A stretch of DNA of 64,000 bases from Clavibacter michiganensis (GTDB lineage Bacteria; Actinomycetota; Actinomycetes; Actinomycetales; Microbacteriaceae): assembly GCF_016907085.1 (NCBI RefSeq), contig NZ_JAFBBJ010000001.1:1736001-1800000 (forward strand). Direction: 5' to 3'. The translations under genes and the position numbers were made by a program. Below the pieces are notes generated by a model that saw only the letters and a program-made list of their open reading frames with translations, was not told the origin of the DNA and searched no databases. Numbering within the stretch: the stretch's first letter is position 1; each line of letters starts with the position of its first letter. Below are positions 57,968 to 64,000 of the stretch, one piece after another.

Positions 57968-59434
57968 GTGATAGCCACTGGTTCGGCCGGAGCACGCGCG
58001 CAGCGCATGTGGGCCCTGATTCTCGCGGTGGCGTTCGCCTGCACCGCACTTCTCCTCTCGGCCCCATCGGCTGCGCACGCGGATCCACGCGCGGCGCCGC
58101 AGGCGGTCGACCCGGCGTCCGCCGAGCAGTCCCTGCTCGTGTGGGTCCGGGCGGACGCCGACAAGACCGGCATCGCCGGGGTCACCGTGAAGGTCTCGGG
58201 CGGCGGCGTCGAGGCCACCGGCACGACCGGCGCGGACGGGAAGGCCGAGGTCGGGCTCAGCGCACCGGGCTCCTTCACGGTCGAGGTCGACGGGTCGACG
58301 ATCCCCGAGGGCGCGGGCGTCCCCCGGGCGGGCTCGAGCCCCCGCGAGATCGACGTGGCCGCGGGCAACAAGAACGTGCCCGCCTTCTTCTTCCTCTCCC
58401 CGGACGGCGCGGCGGCCGGCTCCGCCGGGTCCACCCCGGCACCGAGCGCCAGCGCCGGAGCCGGCACGGGGACCTCCACCGGCGGCGAGACCGCCGCGCC
58501 GGACACGGAGACCGGCGCGGTCTCCGGCACCGCGGAGCCCGTCACCCAGAACAACTTCTGGAAGATCTTCTGGCCCAAGGTGGTGACGGGCCTCATCTTC
58601 GGCCTGCTGCTCGCCCTCGCGGCCATCGGCCTCTCCCTCATCTACGGCACGACCGGCCTCAACAACTTCGCGCACGGCGAGCTGGTCACCTTCGGCGCGC
58701 TCATGGCGTACCTCTTCAGCAACGTGCTCGGCCTCAACCCGGTGCTCGCGATCGTCATCACGGTGATCCTCGGCGGGGCGTTCGGGTTCGCGCAGGACGC
58801 GGCGATCTGGAAGCCGCTGCGGAAGCGGCGCCTCGGGCTGGTGCCGCTCATGATCGTCACCATCGGCCTGTCGCTCGCGCTGCGCTACCTCTTCCAGTTC
58901 ATCTTCGGCGCCGACCGCCTCACGCTCCCGAACAGCCCGGCGCCGTTCCTGGTCGTCGGGCCGGTGAGCCTGAAGTTCACCGACGTCGCCGGCGCGGTCG
59001 TCTCGGTCGTGCTGCTCCTGGCGGTCGCGTACGTGCTGCTCTACACGAAGATCGGCAAGGCCACCCGCGCCGTCTCCGACAACCGCTCGCTCGCGGCGGC
59101 GTCGGGCATCGACGTGGAGGGCGTGATCCGCGTGGTCTGGATCGGCGGTGCGGCCCTCGCCGCCCTGTCCGGCGTCTTCATCGCCTACTACCAGTCGCTG
59201 CGCTGGGACACGGGCGCGTCCATCCTGCTGCTCGTCTTCTCGGCCGTCGTCCTCGGCGGGCTCGGCACGGCGTTCGGCGCGCTCATCGGCTCGATCGTGA
59301 TCGGCGTCTTCATCAACGTCAGCACCATGGTCCTGCCCGAGAACATGAAGTACGTGGCCGCGCTCGTGGTCATGATCGTCATCCTGCTCATCAGGCCCCA
59401 GGGCATCCTGGGCCGGAAAGATCGGATCGGTTAG
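57968..59434 (+). CDS. livH: Branched-chain amino acid ABC permease (LivH) with extracytoplasmic N-terminal domain
   Basis: 488 residues, about 190 more than standard LivH. Residues about 14-40 are a signal peptide (LSAPSAAHADP); about 48-140 form a Cna_B/carboxypeptidase-regulatory-like beta sandwich (SLLVWVRADADKTGIAGVTVKVSG, ATGTTGADGKAEVGLSAPGSFTVEV); about 141-190 are a Gly/Ser/Thr/Pro linker. Then comes a canonical LivH (eight helices, KVVTGLIFGLLLALAAIGLSLIYGTTGLNNFAHGE). The GTG has GGAGGT upstream. Start of the livHMGF operon, 7 nt before livM. The added domain faces the cell exterior, perhaps for protein contact or as binding-protein docking aid. Confidence 0.92.
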   Translation: MIATGSAGARAQRMWALILAVAFACTALLLSAPSAAHADPRAAPQAVDPASAEQSLLVWVRADADKTGIAGVTVKVSGGGVEATGTTGADGKAEVGLSAPGSFTVEVDGSTIPEGAGVPRAGSSPREIDVAAGNKNVPAFFFLSPDGAAAGSAGSTPAPSASAGAGTGTSTGGETAAPDTETGAVSGTAEPVTQNNFWKIFWPKVVTGLIFGLLLALAAIGLSLIYGTTGLNNFAHGELVTFGALMAYLFSNVLGLNPVLAIVITVILGGAFGFAQDAAIWKPLRKRRLGLVPLMIVTIGLSLALRYLFQFIFGADRLTLPNSPAPFLVVGPVSLKFTDVAGAVVSVVLLLAVAYVLLYTKIGKATRAVSDNRSLAAASGIDVEGVIRVVWIGGAALAALSGVFIAYYQSLRWDTGASILLLVFSAVVLGGLGTAFGALIGSIVIGVFINVSTMVLPENMKYVAALVVMIVILLIRPQGILGRKDRIG

Positions 59435-59440
59435 CCGCGC

Positions 59441-60412
59441 ATGAACTCCAACTTCATCTTCCTGGCGCTCGGCGAGATCTTCTCGCCGACCACCGCGGCG
59501 TACGCGCTCGCGACCGTCGGCCTCGTGATCCACTTCGGCTTCACGGGCCTGCTCAACTTCGGACAGGCCGGCTTCATGGCCATCGGCGGCTACGCGTTCG
59601 CCATCACGGCGGTCATGTACGACTGGCCCGTCTGGGCGTCGCTCCTCGCCGCGATCGTCGCGTCCACCGTGTTCGCGCTGATCCTCGGCATCCCGACCCT
59701 GCGATTGAGGGCGGACTACCTGAGCATCGTCACCATCGCGGCGGCCGAGATCATCCGGCTGAGCGTCAAGACGCCCGAGTTCTCCGACGTCACGGGCGGC
59801 TCCGAGGGCATCAACGGCGCGGCGGCCGGCTTCAACGACCTCAACCCCCTGCCCGAGGGCCGCTTCGGCTTCGGCGTGCTCACCTACTCCGCCGACCAGT
59901 GGTGGATCCGCATCGTCGGCTGGGGCCTCGTCGGCATCGCCTGCCTGCTGGTCTTCCTGCTCATGCGCAGCCCCTGGGGCCGCGTGCTGAAGGGCGTGCG
60001 CGAGGACGAGGACGCGGTCCGCGCGCTCGGCAAGAACGTGTACTCCTACAAGATGCAGGCGCTCGTGCTCGGCGGCGTGTTCGGCGGGCTCGCGGGCGTG
60101 GTCTTCATCCTCCCGAGGTCGCTGCAGCCCGACAACTACGGCACGCAGCTCACGTTCTTCCTCTACACGATCATGCTGCTGGGCGGTGCGGCCACGATCT
60201 TCGGGCCGGTCATCGGCTCGATCATCTTCTGGGTCACGCTGTCGCTCTCGGACGGCCTCCTCAGCCTCGCGGTGTCGAACGACTGGCTGCCCATCTCGAG
60301 CACCCAGCAGGGCCCGATCCGCTTCATCATCGTGGGCGTCGCGCTCATGCTGCTCGTGATCTTCCGACCACAGGGCATCTTCGGGAAGAAGAAGGAGACG
60401 CACTTTGCCTGA
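59441..60412 (+). CDS. livM: Branched-chain amino acid ABC permease (LivM)
   Basis: A 323-residue inner-membrane permease with about ten helices, the partner of LivH in the import pore. Typical sequences: FGFTGLLNFGQAGFMAIGGY, LRLRADYLSIVTIAAAEIIRL, RSPWGRVLKGVREDEDAVRALGKN, and a conserved cytosolic coupling region. The stop overlaps the livG start by 8 bp. The operon fits with uptake of Leu, Ile, Val or related compounds. Confidence 0.96.
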   Translation: MNSNFIFLALGEIFSPTTAAYALATVGLVIHFGFTGLLNFGQAGFMAIGGYAFAITAVMYDWPVWASLLAAIVASTVFALILGIPTLRLRADYLSIVTIAAAEIIRLSVKTPEFSDVTGGSEGINGAAAGFNDLNPLPEGRFGFGVLTYSADQWWIRIVGWGLVGIACLLVFLLMRSPWGRVLKGVREDEDAVRALGKNVYSYKMQALVLGGVFGGLAGVVFILPRSLQPDNYGTQLTFFLYTIMLLGGAATIFGPVIGSIIFWVTLSLSDGLLSLAVSNDWLPISSTQQGPIRFIIVGVALMLLVIFRPQGIFGKKKETHFA

Positions 60413-61328
60413 CAAGACCCCGGTCTCGGCCATCCTCGACGGCGACGCCGGTCCGGGCTGCGCCAAGAAGGACCCCATCATCGTCGCGCACGGCGTCAGC
60501 CGGCAGTTCGGCGGCCTGAAGGCGGTCGACGTCGACCACCTCGAGATCCCCCGCGGCTCCATCACGGCCCTCATCGGCCCGAACGGCGCCGGCAAGACCA
60601 CGTTCTTCAACCTGCTGACCGGCTTCGACAAGCCGAACACCGGCACGTGGGAGTTCTCGGGGAAGGACCTCGCCGGGATGAGCGCCTTCCGCGTCGCCCG
60701 CCTCGGCATGGTGCGCACCTTCCAGCTCACGAAGGCCCTCGGCGGCATGACGGTGCTGGAGAACATGCGCCTCGGCGCCACCGGCCAGAGCGGCGAGAAC
60801 TTCTTCTCCGCGCTGATCCGCCCCCTCTGGCGCAAGAAGGAGGACGAGATCACGGAGCGCGCCCGCGGGCTCCTGCGGAAGTTCAAGCTCGACGCCAAGG
60901 AGGAGGACTACGCGGACAGCCTCTCCGGCGGTCAGCGCAAGCTCCTCGAGATGGCGCGGGCGCTCATGACCAAGCCGGATCTCGTCATGCTCGACGAGCC
61001 CATGGCCGGCGTCAACCCGGCGCTCACGCAGTCGCTGCTGCACCACATCCTCGACCTCAAGACCGAGGGCATGACCGTGCTGTTCGTCGAGCACGACATG
61101 CACATGGTCAACGAGATCGCCGACTGGGTGGTCGTGATGGCCGAGGGCCGCATCGTCGCCGAGGGCCCGCCCTCGACCGTGATGAGCGACCCGGCCGTCA
61201 TCGACGCCTACCTCGGCGCCCACCACGACACCGACCTCGGCACCCTCACGGGCCAGCGCGAGGTGGCGAAGGACATGGACTCCGATCTCGTGAAGAGCGA
61301 GATCGAGAAGGAAGCGGCAGACAAGTGA
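60405..61328 (+). CDS. livG: Branched-chain amino acid ABC ATP-binding protein (LivG)
   Basis: A 307-residue ATPase driving the Liv importer. Walker A GPNGAGKTT, signature LSGGQRK, Walker B LVMLDEPMAG, H-loop FVEHD are intact, followed by the LivG-specific C-terminal extension. It has an extra 25-residue N-terminus (PDKTPVSAILDGDAGP) before the fold begins. Start is a TTG at 60405 with AAGGAG eight nt upstream. Its stop overlaps livF (GTGA). Confidence 0.96.
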   Translation: MPDKTPVSAILDGDAGPGCAKKDPIIVAHGVSRQFGGLKAVDVDHLEIPRGSITALIGPNGAGKTTFFNLLTGFDKPNTGTWEFSGKDLAGMSAFRVARLGMVRTFQLTKALGGMTVLENMRLGATGQSGENFFSALIRPLWRKKEDEITERARGLLRKFKLDAKEEDYADSLSGGQRKLLEMARALMTKPDLVMLDEPMAGVNPALTQSLLHHILDLKTEGMTVLFVEHDMHMVNEIADWVVVMAEGRIVAEGPPSTVMSDPAVIDAYLGAHHDTDLGTLTGQREVAKDMDSDLVKSEIEKEAADK

Positions 61329-62083
61329 CGGCAGAGCGGGTCCTCCAGACCACCGACCTCCACGCGGGCTACCTGCCCGGGGTCAACATCCTCAACGGAT
61401 GCAACGTGCACGTCGACAAGGGCGAGCTGGTCGGCATCATCGGCCCGAACGGCGCGGGCAAGTCCACGCTGCTGAAGGCGATCTTCGGGCAGGTGAACGT
61501 GCGCGGCGGCAGCATCGAGCTGAACGGCCAGGACATCACCGGGCTCAAGGCCGACAAGCTCGTCTCCCGCGGCGTGGGCATGGTGCCGCAGAACAACAAC
61601 GTGTTCCCCACGCTCACCATCGACGAGAACCTGCAGATGGGCGCGTACCAGAAGCCCAAGATGTACAAGGAGCGGCTGGCGTTCGTCACCGACCTGTTCC
61701 CGGAGCTCGGCAAGCGGCTCAAGCAGCGCGCCGGATCCCTCTCGGGTGGCGAGCGCCAGATGGTCGCCATGTCGCGCGCGCTCATGATGGACCCGACGGT
61801 GCTGCTCCTCGACGAGCCGTCCGCGGGCCTCTCCCCCGTGCGCCAGGACGAGACGTTCATCAACGTGGCGCAGATCAACCGCGCGGGCGTCTCCGTGATG
61901 ATCGTGGAGCAGAACGCCCGGCGTGCCCTGCAGATCTGCGATCGCGGCTACGTGCTCGACCAGGGCAAGGACGCGTACGAGGGTCGCGGGCGCGAGCTCA
62001 TGAACGACCCGAAGGTCATCGAGCTGTACCTCGGCACGCTCGCGGCCGACCAGGAGAAGGCCAAGGCGGCGCCCCAGCCCTGA
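61325..62083 (+). CDS. livF: Branched-chain amino acid ABC ATP-binding protein (LivF)
   Basis: A 252-residue ATPase pairing with LivG. Walker A GPNGAGKST, signature LSGGERQ, Walker B VLLLDEPSAGLSP, H-loop IVEQN (Gln/Asn variant usual in LivF) are all present. The GTG start overlaps the livG stop by 4 bp. Last gene of the operon, followed by a long terminator. The binding protein LivK is encoded opposite, downstream. Confidence 0.96.
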   Translation: MTAERVLQTTDLHAGYLPGVNILNGCNVHVDKGELVGIIGPNGAGKSTLLKAIFGQVNVRGGSIELNGQDITGLKADKLVSRGVGMVPQNNNVFPTLTIDENLQMGAYQKPKMYKERLAFVTDLFPELGKRLKQRAGSLSGGERQMVAMSRALMMDPTVLLLDEPSAGLSPVRQDETFINVAQINRAGVSVMIVEQNARRALQICDRGYVLDQGKDAYEGRGRELMNDPKVIELYLGTLAADQEKAKAAPQP

Positions 62084-62090
62084 CCCCTCC

Positions 62091-62145
62091 CCCCGCACAC
62101 GACGACGCGGCATCCCTCCGGGGTGCCGCGTCGTCGTGTGCGGGG
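62091..62145 (+). terminator. Terminator of livHMGF
   Basis: A 26-bp stem with one G-U pair and a 3-nt loop, beginning CCCCGCACACGACGACGCGG, 8 bp past the livF stop. It is the strongest hairpin in the window. Confidence 0.88.
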
Positions 62146-62300
62146 CGGGCCCGCGAGAGGCCCGTGCGACGGCGGCGACCGGCGATCCCGACGTCGACCT
62201 CGCTGGCGGCGTGACGGCGCCCACGGCATCGCGCGACGGCGATCCGGCCCCTGCACGACAGCGCTCCCGCCGACAGGCGCGGGCGCCCACGCTGCCCCGG

Positions 62301-62340
62301 GCGCCCCCGGGCGCCCACGGGCGCCCCCGGGCGCCCACGG
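62301..62340. repeat. Tandem 20-bp GC repeat in the livF-livK intergenic region
   Basis: GCGCCCCCGGGCGCCCACGG occurs twice in tandem, itself built from near-10-bp subunits, with degenerate copies on both sides (about 62280-62365). The stretch 62146-62386 contains no supported gene. Confidence 0.8.
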
Positions 62341-62386
62341 GCCCCGCGCGCCCCCGGGCGGCCCTCAGCATCTCGCTGCACGCCGA

Positions 62387-62414
62387 AGGGCCCGGTCCAA
62401 GCGGACCGGGCCCT
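62387..62414 (-). terminator. Terminator of livK
   Basis: AGGGCCCGGTCC and its complement form a 12-bp stem with a 4-nt loop, 22 bp past the livK stop. Confidence 0.8.
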
Positions 62415-62435
62415 CAGCCGTGCGTGGTGCGGGTG

Positions 62436-63716
62436 CTAGTCGAGCTTGCCGTAGACCTGCTCCTCGAAGGTCGTGGTGTTGCCCGTGCCGTACTTGTAGA
62501 CGGAGACGTATGCCTCGGTCGGGTCGCCGTTCTCATCGAACGTGATCGGGCCGGAGAGGCCGTCGTAGTCGATGTCGGTGCCGGCCTCGATGAGCTTCGC
62601 GCAGTCCGCGAAGGTGGTGCACTTCTCGCCGCCCTCGGAGACGGACTGGAGGTTCTCCTTCAGCGTCGCGCCGTCGGTCGCCTTGCCCTGGAGCGCGGCG
62701 AGCGCGAGGAGCACGGTGCCGTCGTACGACTCGGCGGAGTAGCTGAACACCGTGAGGGCGGGCTCGCCCTCGGCCTTCACCATGTCCTGCAGGCGGGTCT
62801 GGAAGTCCTCCTTGGCCTCGACGCCGGGGTTCGTGAACTGCGCCCCCGCGATGTCGACGTTGGTGTCGGTCTCCTTGATGACGCCGTAGTTCCCGTCCGT
62901 GCCGTAGAACTTCGAGAAGTCGAAGCCCTTCGACGCCAGCTGGTCGGCGATGGTCTTGATCTCGTCGAACGAGATGACGACGAGCGCGTCGGGGTTCGGG
63001 GCGAGCACGGAGGTGATCGCGCTGTTGAAGTCCGTCGCGGAGGGCTCGAAGACCTGCTCGGCGGCGATGGTGGCGCCGCCTGCCTCGAGCGTCTTCTTGA
63101 TGTTCTCCTCGAGGCCCGTGCCGTATGCGTCGTTCATGTAGAGGATCGAGACGTTGGTCTTGCCGTCCTGCAGGATCTTGTTGCCGAGGATGCGGCCCTG
63201 GAGCACGTCCGAGGGGGCGGTGCGCCAGTAGTAGCCGTCGTCCGCGTAGGTCGTGAAGTCCGGCGAGGTGTTCGCCGGCGAGAGCTGCACGACACCGGCC
63301 TGGGTGACCTGGTCGATGAAGGTCTTCGAGACGCCCGAGGACGCGGCGCCGATGATGGCGGTGTTGCCGTCCGCGATGAGCGAGGTGGCCGACTGGCTCG
63401 CGATGTCGGTCGTGGTGTCGCCCGAGTCCTTGGCCGTGTTGGTCACCGTGATGCCGGCCTTGGCGTCGTTGATGTCCTTCACGGCGAGGTCCACGCCCGC
63501 GAACTCGGGCGGGCCGAGGACCGCGAGGGAGCCCGTCTGCGGCAGGATCGTGCCGATCTTGAGGTTCAGGCCGCCGTCGGCCGTGGTGCCTCCTCCGCCG
63601 CCGCCGCCGGAGCAGCCGGCGAGGACGAGGGCGCCGGCCACCGCGATGGTGACGGCGCTGAGGGCGGTGCGGGCGGATCGTGAGCGGGAGGCCGAAGCCC
63701 TGCCGAATGCGCTCAT
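62436..63716 (-). CDS. livK: Branched-chain amino acid ABC substrate-binding lipoprotein
   Basis: A 426-residue extracellular receptor for the Liv importer. Type II signal peptide with lipobox LAGC (Cys about 35) followed by a Gly-run linker, then a type I periplasmic-binding fold: LKIGTILPQTGSLAVLGPPEFAGVDLAVKDIN, AIIGAASSGVSKTFIDQV, VVQLSPANTSPDF. ATG at 63716 has AAGGAG upstream. It is transcribed towards livF from its own promoter, which allows a higher level of the binding protein. Ligand type is inferred from the operon. Confidence 0.95.
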   Translation of the reverse strand: MSAFGRASASRSRSARTALSAVTIAVAGALVLAGCSGGGGGGGTTADGGLNLKIGTILPQTGSLAVLGPPEFAGVDLAVKDINDAKAGITVTNTAKDSGDTTTDIASQSATSLIADGNTAIIGAASSGVSKTFIDQVTQAGVVQLSPANTSPDFTTYADDGYYWRTAPSDVLQGRILGNKILQDGKTNVSILYMNDAYGTGLEENIKKTLEAGGATIAAEQVFEPSATDFNSAITSVLAPNPDALVVISFDEIKTIADQLASKGFDFSKFYGTDGNYGVIKETDTNVDIAGAQFTNPGVEAKEDFQTRLQDMVKAEGEPALTVFSYSAESYDGTVLLALAALQGKATDGATLKENLQSVSEGGEKCTTFADCAKLIEAGTDIDYDGLSGPITFDENGDPTEAYVSVYKYGTGNTTTFEEQVYGKLD

Positions 63717-63894
63717 GGTGCTCCTTATGGATGTGTGTGGTGATGCTCGGGAATGTGGTGCATGAGGCACGCGAATGCGCGCCTCGCCTGGTGCGACCCT
63801 ATGGCGCGGATGAGACGGACACAATGCATCGGCATTTCCGTCGTGTAACGCGACCTGATCGTTACCATTCGGGAAATGCGCGACGGGATCCGAA

Positions 63895-64000
63895 TCAGAT
63901 GCCCTCGACGACCGCCGGATCCCTCCGCGGGGGCACCTTGGCGGAGAGCGATCGGCGGGACGCGCGGATCATGTCGATCGTGAGCAGCACGAGCGCCGCC
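63895..64000 (-). CDS. C-terminal end of a membrane protein, cut by window edge
   Basis: The last 34 codons of a minus-strand frame: a hydrophobic end (AALVLLTIDMIRASRRSL) followed by a basic and Pro-rich tail ending RRDPAVVEGI. It looks like a final transmembrane helix with a cytosolic tail. No family can be assigned from so little. A 180-bp gap separates it from livK. Confidence 0.55.
   Translation of the reverse strand, partial: AALVLLTIDMIRASRRSLSAKVPPRRDPAVVEGI

Noticed and set aside
62281..62360. CRISPR-like repeat array
   Set aside because: Copies abut each other without spacers and are pure G/C/A low-complexity.
63842..63862. GTAAC...GTTAC pair upstream of livK as a GlnR site
   Set aside because: The spacing is 11 nt, not 6, and the other half-sites do not match the consensus.

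Overview
The window is very GC-rich actinobacterial chromosome, apart from one lower-GC rRNA operon. The 16S, the heavy use of GTG and TTG starts, the sucC-sucD-perM-purN-purH gene order (shared with Mycobacterium) and the lack of tRNAs in the 16S-23S spacer point to a Microbacteriaceae member, most likely Clavibacter or a close relative. That assignment rests on recognition, since no alignment could be run. No prophage, insertion sequence, CRISPR array or tRNA gene was found.

Layout. 1-12.6 kb: glyA behind a ZTP riboswitch; a degenerate amylosucrase-like protein; a divergent LysR/MFS pair; an aldo/keto reductase; the manganese pair mntR and mntH with an operator palindrome; a HAD hydrolase; a second MFS exporter sharing a two-way promoter with purU. 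12.7-20.2 kb: two tandem secreted multidomain subtilases. 20.4-23.2 kb: icd, a GNAT acetyltransferase, an alkyltransferase-like (ATL) DNA-binding protein and a small lipoprotein. 23.3-27.4 kb: a heterodimeric ABC exporter behind an unusual leader (dyad operator, 32-codon reading frame, mutually exclusive RNA stems). 27.5-28.9 kb: a membrane-anchored DDAH-like amidinohydrolase. 29.1-35 kb: the rRNA operon on the minus strand.

35-40.8 kb (minus): purH, purN, perM, sucD, sucC. 41-48.5 kb: an MpaB-family protein, a cell-wall-anchored thioester-domain surface protein, PcrA helicase, a glycerophosphodiesterase and a Bax-inhibitor-1-like protein. 48.5-57.7 kb (minus): guaA, DUF3817, SURF1, a KhtTU-type K+/H+ antiporter, guaB3, an unknown protein and guaB. 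58-64 kb: branched-chain amino acid importer livHMGF (plus) facing its binding protein livK (minus), then the end of a membrane protein gene.

Pathways. One-carbon and purine metabolism is strongly represented (glyA, purU, purN, purH, guaA, guaB, guaB3). purU releases the formate that 10-formyl-THF carries, while purN and purH consume 10-formyl-THF. The ZTP riboswitch links glyA to the same folate status. Secreted proteases and the Liv importer together suggest peptide and amino acid scavenging. Several genes appear to be transcribed without a leader: a TANNNT -10 box lies 6 nt before the start codon of mntR, purU, the GNAT gene, purN, the DUF3817 gene and guaB3.
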